Program-made: the position numbers and the translations under genes
The notes under the pieces: model-generated
What the model was told of the DNA's origin: nothing
Databases searched by the model: none
The model's input: only the letters and a program-made list of their open reading frames with translations
Assembly (NCBI GenBank): GCA_012033335.1
Contig: JAAURB010000015.1
Span: 1-64,000 of the forward strand
DNA: 64,000 nt
Direction: 5' to 3'
Origin: Oscillatoriales cyanobacterium RM2_1_1
GTDB lineage: Bacteria > Cyanobacteriota > Cyanobacteriia > Cyanobacteriales > Microcoleaceae
Shown: piece after piece, positions 9,253-17,666 of the stretch
Layout: every line of letters begins with the position of its first letter
Position numbering within the stretch: position 1 is the first letter of the stretch

Positions 9253-9759
9253 TCACAGCAAAGATTCTGTCAGCATCTCTAAAGGCTTAGCAGGAGGTAG
9301 AGTCCCTTTTGAAGTCTGAGCCTGTTGCCTCTCCACCACAACTTCAGCTTGATAATATTGGATTAGCTTGCGCTGAATCTTGAATTCAGTGTGGGGTAGG
9401 ATCAAAAACTGGCCTTCAATCCATCCCTGACGATCTTTGTAATTTGAACCCTTCATCGTAACTCGGGTCAAGGGTTGCTTTGAGTCTAGTTTCATAAAAA
9501 CTCCACCCCCTGCTTCCACCTTCCCTTTGTGTCGTAAAGTCGCCCAGAACTTTAAAATAGAGCCCTCTGCAAGCTCATATTGTGAAGCGACCCATGTATG
9601 ATTTCGGTTATTCCCTTCCCACAATTGCTGACGGATCAGTGCGGCCTCCCTTGCGGCTTTACAGATTTGTGTCTCAAATCCCTCACTCATCACATATACG
9701 ATTCCATTGGCTTCATAAGAGGTGTGGCTTTCGTTTCCAGTCCAACAAGAAATCTTCAT
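9253..9759 (-). CDS. Hypothetical protein (168 aa)
   Basis: I choose the ATG at 9759; the longer reading to 9819 would need a TTG start. The protein begins MKISCWTGNESHTSYEANGI and has no signal peptide or membrane helix. The middle reads like a beta-rich domain (WATLRHKGKVEAGGGVFMKL, WIEGQFLILPHTEFKI), and the C-terminus is Gln/Thr/Pro-rich and probably disordered. I do not recognise the family. No clear ribosome site is seen. It lies alone between psbB and the permease, the latter on the same strand 206 bp away. Confidence 0.65.
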   Translation of the reverse strand: MKISCWTGNESHTSYEANGIVYVMSEGFETQICKAAREAALIRQQLWEGNNRNHTWVASQYELAEGSILKFWATLRHKGKVEAGGGVFMKLDSKQPLTRVTMKGSNYKDRQGWIEGQFLILPHTEFKIQRKLIQYYQAEVVVERQQAQTSKGTLPPAKPLEMLTESLL

Positions 9760-9964
9760 TGTTTTAGTTCCAAAACTAGTACAGTCCACTACCCAGGAAA
9801 AATGCAGTTGCAAAACCAACCAGGCATAGCCTACTTAGAATAGCATCAGCCTTCAACCCCCCTACCGCTAGCGAGTATCAGTTTAAATTTTGGCTTCAAC
9901 AAATTTGATACATCAGGAATAGGAATAGAAAAGCAACAATTTGACGGATATTTCTAATTTCTTT

Positions 9965-11053
9965 TCAGTCCTCAGGGAATAAAATTTGTGGCATGTGTAT
10001 CGTGTTAATGCCCAGATGGGTTTCTGGATCCTGCCTGTACCAAACATTCATAATATCTCTAATTAATAACTCCTTGACCCAGACTTGACCGATCACAACT
10101 AATGGCAATGCCAAAAACAACCCTAGAAAACCAAATAAGAAGCCACAGATGACCTGGGAGATTAAAGTTATGGCAGGGAGCAACGCAACCTGGCGTTTCA
10201 TTACCAGGGGTGTTAACAAATTTCCTTCAACCTGTTGAATTACAACATAGAGAATAATGACAGCGATCGCTTTCCAGGGGGACTCCAGTAATGCCAGAAT
10301 GCCAGGAGGAACCACACTTAAGACTGGGCCAACATTGGGAATAAAGGTCAACAGGCCCGCAATAAAAGCATTGCCAATGGGTAGAGGAATACCAATGGCA
10401 GCCAGGCCAATAAAACTCATCACCGTAATGATAGCCATATTGAAGACAATGCCAATTCCCCAAGCCACTAATGACTGTTCACAACGGTCAAGAATTTGTT
10501 GAGTGCGATAGCGATAAAACTGGGGAAATAGCAGGACAAAACCATGGCGATAAGCCCGAGGATTGGCCAATAGCATAACTGTGACAGCTAACACTAGCAA
10601 AAAATTGATTAGAAAAGACAGCATTCCTCTGAAAATTAAAAAGAAATTGCTGAAAATACTGCTGCCGATCTTGGGAATATCACGAATGAACATGTCAAGT
10701 TGTTGCAATTGATCTGACCATTCAATCGGTAATCGCTGGTCTATCTTTTCTAGCCATGCACTAATCCGAGCTACATCAATCGGAGCCTGATCTAGCCATT
10801 GACGAACTTGATTGATAAAGGGGGGAATAGCAATAGTGAGAATGACGGCAACGAGAAGCGCGATCGCAGCCAGGGTAATCACAATAGCCACTCCCCGTTT
10901 CAGATGCCAGTGAGCGAATTGTCGCACAATACGGTTGAGTACGGTGGCTAAAGCGACTGCTGATAGAGCCAATAGCAGAATAAACCGAATGTACCAGAGC
11001 AAATAAAGCCCTAGCAACAATGCAACAAACCCAACCAACCTGCCAAATTTCAC
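9965..11053 (-). CDS. AI-2E family transporter (PerM/YdiK/TqsA type)
   Basis: Product of 362 aa, typical for the family. It has about eight hydrophobic segments (for example FVALLLGLYLLWYIRFILLL, AIVITLAAIALLVAVILTIA), the family-characteristic soluble region of short amphipathic helices after the third helix (WLDQAPIDVARISAWLEKI), and the conserved C-terminal block GNAFIAGLLTFIPNVGPVLS with VEGNLLTPLVMKRQV. Members of this family are inner-membrane exporters or Na+/H+-type antiporters; substrate cannot be told from sequence and AI-2 export is not implied. The C-terminal tail after IRDIMNVW is lineage-specific. Lies alone on the minus strand. Confidence 0.92.
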   Translation of the reverse strand: MKFGRLVGFVALLLGLYLLWYIRFILLLALSAVALATVLNRIVRQFAHWHLKRGVAIVITLAAIALLVAVILTIAIPPFINQVRQWLDQAPIDVARISAWLEKIDQRLPIEWSDQLQQLDMFIRDIPKIGSSIFSNFFLIFRGMLSFLINFLLVLAVTVMLLANPRAYRHGFVLLFPQFYRYRTQQILDRCEQSLVAWGIGIVFNMAIITVMSFIGLAAIGIPLPIGNAFIAGLLTFIPNVGPVLSVVPPGILALLESPWKAIAVIILYVVIQQVEGNLLTPLVMKRQVALLPAITLISQVICGFLFGFLGLFLALPLVVIGQVWVKELLIRDIMNVWYRQDPETHLGINTIHMPQILFPED

Positions 11054-11397
11054 GGGGGTTTTCCTTATGCTCAGTCTGTGGATACAGCCTATCAGGAAAG
11101 TTCAGCGCTACATATCCTGCAAAAGAAAGGAATTCTACATAAACTTAGTGAAGAATTGAGGTAAAACCTACTTTTATTAATGGCTATATGTATCTACGGA
11201 CAGAGGTTAATTGCCAGGAATTTTCCTAATTTAATTTATAAATAGTGATCAGTAAAGGTGATCAGCAAAATTTAGATTGAAATTTTAGATTGACTATGGC
11301 TTTGATTCGGTTGAGGCTAAGGCTCTCTCAAGCCGTAGAAAATTTAAATTTTAATTGCAAGTTTAATTGCAAGCAAATTTATCTGAGGTAAAAGCAA
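11054..11397. other. Divergent promoter gap with 12-bp tandem duplication
   Basis: AT-rich, 344 bp between two divergent genes. TTTAATTGCAAG is present twice in tandem (11350-11361 and 11362-11373), about 25 bp before the DUF421 start. No gene seen. Confidence 0.6.
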
Positions 11398-11908
11398 ATG
11401 TTTAATAGTTGGTCTTCCCTGGGTCATACTTTATTAGCCGGAAGTTTAGGTTATGTTATTATTGTTTTCCTGCTTCGAATCTCTGGCAAACGTACCCTAT
11501 CGAAGTGGAATTCTTTTGATTTTGTAGTAACAATTGCTTTTGGATCTGTGCTGGCATCGATGATTCTTTCAAAGGAAACATCTCTAGCTCAAGCCAGTCT
11601 AGGTTTTGGTATTTTAGTCCTCTATCAATTTTTAATTACCTGGCTCGCCGTGCGTTCTCCTATGGTACAGACTTTAATCAAAGCGGAGCCTACATTACTG
11701 TTCCACAAAGGTCAGTTTAAATCGAGTGCCCTCAAATGAGCGGGTGACGGAAGGGGAAATTCTATCAGCCATTCGCAATCATGGAATTGGCGATGTCAAT
11801 CAGGTTGATGCCGTTATTCTAGAGACCGATGGTAGCTTTAGTGTGATCAAAGATTTGAAAGATGCCTCTGCATTGCAAGATGTGCAGAACTATCACCCAA
11901 TCGTCTAA
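11398..11908 (+). pseudogene. DUF421 (YetF-like) membrane protein, frameshifted
   Basis: The first frame (11398-11739) gives 113 aa with two to three hydrophobic helices and the family signature LRISGKRTLSKWNSFDFVVTIAFGS, then EPTLLFHKGQ, and ends at TGA within CTCAAATGAGCGG. The second frame (+1), entered just before that stop, continues the family C-terminal domain: ERVTEGEILSAIRNHGIGDV, VDAVILETDGSFSVI, to 11908. In intact relatives these parts are continuous (…ALKxERVTE…DGSFSVI), so either a 1-nt insertion or a 2-nt loss occurred at about 11735-11740. It may be a genuine decay, a sequencing error or, less likely, recoding. The joined product of about 168 aa is close to normal length. Confidence 0.85.
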
Positions 11909-12455
11909 TATGACCCGGGCAAAAAGCATCCCCAAAAATTGACCCCCTGCCCTAAGGGTAAAACTTCCCCAGGTTCTGACTTAGTTCCTTCCTATCGAGC
12001 AATTTGAGGAGGTGTGAGGAAAAGGGATCAGGTGGCAGGGGCAAACTAAACCCACAATGGAACTCGAGGGGTTTTATTCTGGGACAGTGTGATTTATGTG
12101 AAGTTTTGTTAAGCTATAGTCAACAGTTGGCTTTCGTCTGTTGGGGCTAGTGCTTGACGGTGATTCGCGGGCAACCTGAGTCACGGATGATCAGTAATCG
12201 GTGACAATGCTCAAGGAGTTTATGATCGGGTCACTAAAATCACTTACAGAAATTCTAGTCGGCAGGATAGTAAGCAAGCTGATAGGAAACTACAGTAACC
12301 CAGCTTAAATCATAGGGCGGAGCGGAAATTTTGCCCACCAGACTAGAAGCCTGAGCTACAGAAATCTCGCGAATCATTTTTGATGGCTACAGCAGCTAGT
12401 GGTTAGCGATGACTGAATTGGTTTACCAGATTATTTTAATTTGATTGGAAATTTT
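11909..12455. other. 547-bp gap between DUF421 and crtW
   Basis: I find no coding signal or tRNA. A GGTGTGAGGA stretch near 12011 resembles part of the reverse complement of the Yfr1 core but lacks the required second hairpin. The crtW promoter must be in the AT-rich last 60 bp. Confidence 0.45.
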
Positions 12456-13202
12456 ATGCCTGATGACTCAACACTGACTTTGAAGCTTGCTCAGACTGAT
12501 CTTTGGCTTGGCTTGGTCATAGCCAACATAATCATATTCCTCTGGCTAATCAGTTTGGCCATCTTCCTGAGACTCGATCTGGCTCAAGTCCCTTTAATGT
12601 TAATTGTTGTGGGAGTTCTAGTCAGATCTTTTTTACATACTGGCCTTTTTATCATAACCCATGAAGCCATTCATGGTGCTATTTCTAGCAGCCCACAGGT
12701 TAATAAATTTATTGGCAATATCACTGCCTTTTTATACGCATGGCTCCTCTATAAAGTTTTGGCTGAAAACCATCGGTTACATCATCGCCATCCGGCTAGT
12801 GACCTTGATCCAGATTTCCATCCCCAAAATCCTGGTCATTTCATTGGTTGGTATGGAAGTTTTATGAAGGAATATCAAAAGGGTAAACAAGCCTGGGTAT
12901 TATTTGTTGGTATGACAGTGGTTTTCTGGATCTTTATCGGATTGAATGTTTCGTTGGTCAATATAATTCTGTTCTGGTTGCTTCCAATTTTACTCAGTTC
13001 CCTGCAGCTTTTTACCTTTGGAATATTTTTGCCCCATCGGACTACAAAAGCGGGATATAGCGATCGCCACAGAGCAAGAAGTACAAATTATTCAGTCTTT
13101 TTATCCTTTATTACCTGCTATCATTTTGGCTATCATTGGGAACATCATCGGTATCCTGATTTACCCTGGTACAAATTGCCTTCAGTGCATCAGCCCCGTT
13201 AG
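12456..13202 (+). CDS. crtW: Beta-carotene ketolase, CrtW type (fatty-acid-desaturase fold)
   Basis: Product of 248 aa from the ATG at 12456; a TTG 15 bp earlier is less likely. The three His clusters of the non-haem di-iron desaturase/ketolase family are present: HEAIHG, HRLHHRHPASDLDPDFH and HWEHHRYPDLPW. The combination FGIFLPHR...YHFGYHWEHH is characteristic of CrtW rather than acyl-lipid desaturases. It would add keto groups to beta-carotene at C4, giving echinenone/canthaxanthin, in the membrane. Four to five hydrophobic stretches fit. It stands alone, with the PEP-CTERM gene convergent 136 bp downstream. A related beta-carotene hydroxylase cannot be wholly excluded. Confidence 0.85.
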   Translation: MPDDSTLTLKLAQTDLWLGLVIANIIIFLWLISLAIFLRLDLAQVPLMLIVVGVLVRSFLHTGLFIITHEAIHGAISSSPQVNKFIGNITAFLYAWLLYKVLAENHRLHHRHPASDLDPDFHPQNPGHFIGWYGSFMKEYQKGKQAWVLFVGMTVVFWIFIGLNVSLVNIILFWLLPILLSSLQLFTFGIFLPHRTTKAGYSDRHRARSTNYSVFLSFITCYHFGYHWEHHRYPDLPWYKLPSVHQPR

Positions 13203-13337
13203 ACTGTTCAGAATATTGGTTCAGAATCTTGATTCAGATCAGTCCCGGTAAAGCCTGGCTGGAGACTAAGCTACCAGGTTCAGACTTTACCCAAGAATCA
13301 GTGCTAAACGCAATCGTCTAGCTCAAAATTGCCAAAT

Positions 13338-14114
13338 TTACTCCTGCAAACGTTGCTTGAATAACGCTCCAATTCCCAAAGCCGAAAGGGAACCCAATAG
13401 AGTGATTGGTTCGGGTACTGCAGTCACGGGATCAGATATTGATGTGTATAACACTCCCGTTGTCACAATCCCATTACTGAAGCGACTAGAGAACTCAACC
13501 CCCGTAAAAGACTGGTTCTCAAAGTAAATTAGCTCCAGGGCATAAAGTCCAGACTCGGCAAAACTGGCAATGCCTGATGTGGTGCTGAACGGTCTCAGAC
13601 CTGTAAATTCTGAAACCGTGCTCCCCCCAATATTTAACTGAAAGCCGTCATCTGAACCCACGGTGAAATCTACATCAATCGTGTCAGTGCCTGGGTCACT
13701 GTCAAAGCTTGACAGAATATTGATGAAGCCAGAAAACCGGAAAACTGATCCAGTTAAGCTCACCGGAGTGACCCCACTTAAACTGTTCCCATCTTGCCCG
13801 AGCAAATTTGCCAGGGAACTAGAGTCAAACACGACATTGCTAGAACCATTTGGATAGTCCACAGCAGTAGATGTAAACGTAGCATCAGCCGAACGACCAG
13901 CGATCGCCGATGTGGCTACACTTAGATTTGCAATTGAACCAGTAACATCCCAAAACTCCCCCTTAAGTCCGTCGCCCGCCGTAGTTGGGGAATTGGCAAC
14001 CCGGGCACTACTTGAAATAGTGATGGCATTTCCCGGAATACCGACTCCGAAACTACAAACAGTTGTCAATCCAGTTGTCAATCCGACTGAGACTAAGAGG
14101 ATGCTTTTGCCCAT
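13338..14114 (-). CDS. PEP-CTERM sorted exported protein with PA14-like domain
   Basis: I start at the ATG at 14114 (258 aa, signal peptide MGKSILLVSVGLTTGLTTV...); a TTG at 14153 would add 13 residues. The C-terminus VPEPITLLGSLSALGIGALF plus KQR is a typical PEP-CTERM tail: VPEP motif, hydrophobic helix, basic end. Sorting systems with exosortase recognise it, so the protein is probably exported to the surface or sheath. The middle (GLKGEFWDVTGSI, DVDFTVGSDDGFQLNIGG, GLYALELIYFEN) looks like a PA14-type beta-barrel as in other PEP-CTERM proteins. An in-frame 12-bp tandem duplication within the signal peptide encodes TTGL twice (14061-14084). The exosortase gene is not in the window. Confidence 0.88.
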   Translation of the reverse strand: MGKSILLVSVGLTTGLTTVCSFGVGIPGNAITISSSARVANSPTTAGDGLKGEFWDVTGSIANLSVATSAIAGRSADATFTSTAVDYPNGSSNVVFDSSSLANLLGQDGNSLSGVTPVSLTGSVFRFSGFINILSSFDSDPGTDTIDVDFTVGSDDGFQLNIGGSTVSEFTGLRPFSTTSGIASFAESGLYALELIYFENQSFTGVEFSSRFSNGIVTTGVLYTSISDPVTAVPEPITLLGSLSALGIGALFKQRLQE

Positions 14115-14215
14115 GATGTTTGAAAAGTTTGAAACGTTAAGTGAACTGGCCAAGGATTCTACGGTTGGCCAGTTCTTCCGGAAAAAATTGCCGAGTTTTA
14201 CAAATCTCCCCTTTA

Positions 14216-14279
14216 TGTAAAGCTGCTTGTAAAGTTTTTGTAAAGATGCTTGTAAAAGTTTTTACTAAAGTTTGTAAAG
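14216..14279. promoter_or_regulatory. Phased TGTAAAG direct-repeat array upstream of chlP
   Basis: TGTAAA(A)G occurs at 14216, 14228, 14239, 14251 and 14273, with a degenerate ACTAAAG at 14264. Steps of 11-13 bp place the copies on one face of the helix. On the minus strand the core reads CTTTACA, similar to the half-site (G/T)TTACA of the HLR1 motif bound by the response regulator RpaB, although HLR1 uses 10-bp steps. It lies between the divergent PEP-CTERM gene and chlP. Confidence 0.6.
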
Positions 14280-14434
14280 TTTTGATCAGTGAGTCTTCGG
14301 GGTTTTCCGGAGAAATGTATTGCAGTCTGTTAAGCACTATTGCAAACTATCACAAACCCGGAGATTGAAAACCGCTGACCGCGCTGTCCGTGTTACCATC
14401 ACTCCTGATAACAATCTGATAAAGGAGAAAACCT

Positions 14435-15658
14435 GTGACGCTACGGGTTGCTGTTGTTGGTTCTGGCCCTGCGGGCTCCTCCGCTGCCGAAACATTAGTC
14501 AAAGCTGGGATTGAAACCTATTTATTTGAACGCAAGCTCGATAACGCTAAGCCCTGTGGTGGAGCGATTCCCCTCTGCATGGTGGATGAGTTTGAGCTCC
14601 CTCCAGAAATCATTGACCGCCGCGTCCGCAAGATGAAAATGATATCCCCTTCAAATCGGGAAGTGGATATCAATCTGGTCAACGAGGATGAATACATTGG
14701 GATGTGCCGTCGGGAAGTCCTCGACGGCTTTATGCGAGATCGGGCGGCGGCCCTGGGGGCAAAGTTAATTAATGGAACGGTTCATAAGCTGGATATTCCA
14801 TCCACGAGCAGTCAGCCCTATGTCATTCACTACAATGATCATGCTGAAGGCACTGATGGGGTTGGTATTGCCAAAACCCTGAAGGTGGATTTGGTGATCG
14901 GGGCCGATGGGGCTAACTCTCGGGTGGCTAAAGCGATTGATGCCGGGGATTACAACTATGCGATCGCCTTTCAGGAGCGGATTCGGATTCCGGCAGACAA
15001 AATGGCCTATTACGAAGATCGGGCAGAAATGTATGTCGGCAATGACGTTTCTCCGGACTTCTATGCCTGGGTATTTCCCAAGTATGACCATGTGGCCGTA
15101 GGCACTGGCACCATGAAGGTCAACCAGGCTCGGATTAAGCAGCTTCAGGCTGGAATTCGGGCTCGGGCCGCTCACCGGATTGCTGGGGGCAAGATCATTA
15201 AAGTTGAAGCCCATCCCATTCCTGAACATCCCCGTCCTCGCCGAGTGGTGGGTCGAGTCGCCTTGGTGGGAGATGCTGCTGGAACTGTCACCAAGTCTTC
15301 TGGAGAAGGGATTTATTTTGCCGCCAAGTCTGGACGGATGTGTGCTGAAACCATCGTAGAAACCTCTAACAGTGGGGCAAAGATTCCGACAGAAGCTGAC
15401 CTAAAGCTCTATATCAAGCGTTGGGACAAGAAATATGGCATGACTTATCTAGTGCTGGATATTTTGCAGCGGGTGTTCTATCGCACTGATGCTACCCGGG
15501 AGGCATTCGTTGAAATGTGCTCTGATCTGGATGTGCAGAAAATGACCTTTGACAGCTATTTGTACAAGACCGTGGTTCCAATGAATCCCCTGATCCAGAT
15601 GAAAGTCACGGCAAAAACCCTGGCTAGCTTGCTCAGAGGCAACGCTCTAGCGCCCTAA
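14435..15658 (+). CDS. chlP: Geranylgeranyl diphosphate/chlorophyll reductase
   Basis: Product of 407 aa starting with GTG; AAAGGAG lies 8 nt upstream. N-terminal Rossmann FAD site AVVGSGPAGSSAAETL, ChlP signature NAKPCGGAIPLCMVDEF, and the second flavin motif RVALVGDAAGTVTKSSGEGI. ChlP reduces the geranylgeranyl group to phytyl (on GGPP or chlorophyll) for chlorophyll, phylloquinone and tocopherol. Length and motifs are complete. A strong terminator follows at 15771. The unusual repeat array at 14216-14279 may regulate it. The GGPP supplier crtE lies 4 kb away in the same window. Confidence 0.97.
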   Translation: MTLRVAVVGSGPAGSSAAETLVKAGIETYLFERKLDNAKPCGGAIPLCMVDEFELPPEIIDRRVRKMKMISPSNREVDINLVNEDEYIGMCRREVLDGFMRDRAAALGAKLINGTVHKLDIPSTSSQPYVIHYNDHAEGTDGVGIAKTLKVDLVIGADGANSRVAKAIDAGDYNYAIAFQERIRIPADKMAYYEDRAEMYVGNDVSPDFYAWVFPKYDHVAVGTGTMKVNQARIKQLQAGIRARAAHRIAGGKIIKVEAHPIPEHPRPRRVVGRVALVGDAAGTVTKSSGEGIYFAAKSGRMCAETIVETSNSGAKIPTEADLKLYIKRWDKKYGMTYLVLDILQRVFYRTDATREAFVEMCSDLDVQKMTFDSYLYKTVVPMNPLIQMKVTAKTLASLLRGNALAP

Positions 15659-15770
15659 GGGGATTCAATTTAAGTCCTATGAACTGGTATGGGTTGGTTG
15701 TTGAGCTAGCTAAACCGATACTTCCAGGGGCAGCAAGTTCTGATCCAGCCCAGATTTAATCCATTTCGTT

Positions 15771-15809
15771 CCCCCTTTCAGGTTGTTACAACTGAGAAAG
15801 GGGGTTTTT
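15771..15809 (+). terminator. Intrinsic terminator of chlP
   Basis: CCCCCTTTC (15771-15779) pairs perfectly with GAAAGGGGG (15796-15804), followed by five T. The loop contains a further short GTTGTTACAAC inverted repeat. Confidence 0.9.
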
Positions 15810-16117
15810 GTTATTAGTGGTGGTTGTGCCTGACTGATGAATGTGGCTCTCAGACCTAACACACTCAGACCTTACCCTCTCAAAAATCACACTGGTGATT
15901 GTACCCTTGTTGACCAGAGCCGATAGACTTTAGAGAGATTTTTTCAGGTTCATCTCCGCCGCCAAACTTCTTGACTCAGGGGAGCAGCAGGAGATCTTCA
16001 CCCAAATCAAGCGCTTGATGACGTGATGATGCAAATTTTGGCGGGATCGAGGTTGATATTTTCGCCAAATCTGCTAATATTGAATTATGAGTCAAGCTTT
16101 GCGGTGGAACACTAACC
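15810..16117. other. 308-bp gap before the MazG-like gene
   Basis: No gene or clear repeat. The last 60 bp are AT-rich and presumably carry the promoter of the MazG-like gene. Confidence 0.4.
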
Positions 16118-16483
16118 ATGGATTTAAGAGATTATCAATACCGGGCTACTCGTCAGGGATTAGCCTCGATTAAGTTTTTCAAATTTTGTGCCATTGGCTT
16201 AGAACAGGAAGTCCGAGAGATTAATGCCAAAACCAAGCGACTCGAAAGCCTGGAGGACGCTAACCTCAACAAACTGACTCAGCAGCTCGGGGATTGTCTG
16301 TGGTTTATTACGAACCTAGCCCACGCGACGGGTTTGAGCCTGGAGGACATTGTCGCTGAAAGCCTGGAACTCGAAGACGAGAGGAATACTGAACATTTTT
16401 CCCGTTTGGATGAACCCACCCCCGCTTACAAAAATAACAACGGTAAGCACAGAGCCCAGGCTGTTGAGGTTGAAAACCTGTAG
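16118..16483 (+). CDS. MazG-like nucleotide pyrophosphohydrolase
   Basis: Product of 121 aa. It has the all-alpha NTP-PPase layout: GLEQEVREINAK (ExxE-type metal motif) followed by LTQQLGDCLWFITNLAHATG, matching the second motif of MazG proteins (ExxD in classical members; here QLGD with the acidic residue D kept). Such enzymes hydrolyse (d)NTPs to monophosphates. The N-terminus MDLRDYQYRATRQGLASI also fits phage and bacterial MazG-like proteins. The C-terminal 25 residues are polar and probably disordered. No Shine-Dalgarno is seen. It precedes the parM-like gene by 92 bp, with a repeat array between them. Confidence 0.75.
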   Translation: MDLRDYQYRATRQGLASIKFFKFCAIGLEQEVREINAKTKRLESLEDANLNKLTQQLGDCLWFITNLAHATGLSLEDIVAESLELEDERNTEHFSRLDEPTPAYKNNNGKHRAQAVEVENL

Positions 16484-16509
16484 GGTTCTACTTTGAGATG
16501 GGCTTGAAG

Positions 16510-16545
16510 TTGAATCTGAAGTTGAATCTGAAGTTGAAATTGAAT
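16510..16545. repeat. 12-bp tandem repeat upstream of the parM-like gene
   Basis: TTGAATCTGAAG at 16510-16521 and 16522-16533, then TTGAAATTGAAT (16534-16545); TTGAAG at 16504-16509 is a partial copy. Location directly before a ParM-like gene matches the place of a parC centromere, but similar arrays occur elsewhere in this window. Confidence 0.8.
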
Positions 16546-16575
16546 TAAAAATCTCTATTCAGGAATTACAAATAT

Positions 16576-17601
16576 ATGACCAGAATATCCTTAGATATTG
16601 GATATCGGCATCCAAAAATGTATCAGCTTGGCCAACAGCCAGTGGCATTTGATTCAGTGTTTGCTGATCTGGTTTCAAAATCCAGACCAAAAGTCAATGT
16701 TCAAAGCGCCATTATTGAGTACAGAAGATGCAATCACATCATCAATCAAAATCTGGTGGGGAAAGCCTGGATTGCCGGAAGTTCAGCCCGGAACAAAAAC
16801 ATTTATAGAGCTACCATGAACTATGAAAAAAGTGAAGTGGCTTTGCGGTTAGGATTGTTGGCTTTTAAACCCAAAAATGGTCAGCCATTTATTGATATTG
16901 ACTGCCTGGTAACCAGTTTGCCAGAACTACGGGATCAGACAGCCGTTGAGAATATCAAAAGTGCCTTTCTGGGAGAACATCGATATATCCGCAACTCTGA
17001 AGAGATCAGACTGATGATTCGGGATGTGAAAATTTATCCCGAAGGTTTAGGCACATTCTGGTTAGCCAGTCACCAGGGATTAACTGTTCCTGATACCTTG
17101 ACTGGAATTTGTGATCTGGGGGGCAAGACTTGTAATCTGGTGTTGATTGATGAATCTGGAGAACCGATCGAGGATGCTTCATCCAGTTTCAAAGTTGGGG
17201 GAACTTACCATCTCGCCTCATTAATTGCAGCGGATCCTCGCCTAGTGAATGCCAACAAAGGCGATGCTCCCAAACTAGAAACGGTGATGAATGCCCTGCA
17301 ATCCGGAAGTCGATATTACGGGACAACCGGTGCTAGTTTTGCCGAATACTACGAAGATTATCTAGAACAGTGGTTTAGTGGAATTCTTAGCGAAGTTGAG
17401 ACCCGATGGCAGCGTTATTTTGACCGTTTGGGTCGAGTCATTTTGACCGGAGGTTCTGCTAATTTAATCAAGGATCTAATTGCAGATAACGATTACTTTG
17501 CAATTCCCTCCAATCCTCAATTTTGCAATGTTATGGGATTGTTGTATCCACCTCAAACCGAGCCCGAACAAAGCCAGCTCAAACTGGTTGAAACCGCCTA
17601 G
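16576..17601 (+). CDS. ParM/StbA-like actin-type ATPase
   Basis: Product of 341 aa. Actin-fold motifs: phosphate-1 SLDIGYRHPKM (D7), phosphate-2 GICDLGGKTCNLVLID (D180) and the adenosine motif RVILTGGSANLI (288-298). Overall layout and length fit plasmid-segregation ParM/StbA/Alp proteins, which polymerise with ATP and push DNA apart through the adaptor ParR bound at parC. Here the next gene (66 bp downstream) encodes a small basic protein with an RHH-like segment and the upstream gap holds 12-bp repeats, so a complete type II partition cassette is possible (inference). The surroundings are chromosomal housekeeping genes, so it may be a domesticated or integrated plasmid system, or a cytoskeletal protein with another role. 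Confidence 0.85.
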   Translation: MTRISLDIGYRHPKMYQLGQQPVAFDSVFADLVSKSRPKVNVQSAIIEYRRCNHIINQNLVGKAWIAGSSARNKNIYRATMNYEKSEVALRLGLLAFKPKNGQPFIDIDCLVTSLPELRDQTAVENIKSAFLGEHRYIRNSEEIRLMIRDVKIYPEGLGTFWLASHQGLTVPDTLTGICDLGGKTCNLVLIDESGEPIEDASSSFKVGGTYHLASLIAADPRLVNANKGDAPKLETVMNALQSGSRYYGTTGASFAEYYEDYLEQWFSGILSEVETRWQRYFDRLGRVILTGGSANLIKDLIADNDYFAIPSNPQFCNVMGLLYPPQTEPEQSQLKLVETA

Positions 17602-17666
17602 AATCTCTTTTGGACTGGATGTTTTGGGCGATCGCTGTTTTCAAGCAAGTTTCAGGAAGATAAGGG

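Noticed and set aside
11990-12040. GGTGTGAGGA segment resembling the reverse complement of the Yfr1 small RNA core
   Set aside because: The match is partial and neither the first stem nor the required terminator hairpin is present on either strand.
16510-16545. Certain assignment of the 12-bp repeats as a parC centromere
   Set aside because: Only three to four units, and similar arrays are present at many unrelated genes in this window; kept only as a hypothesis.
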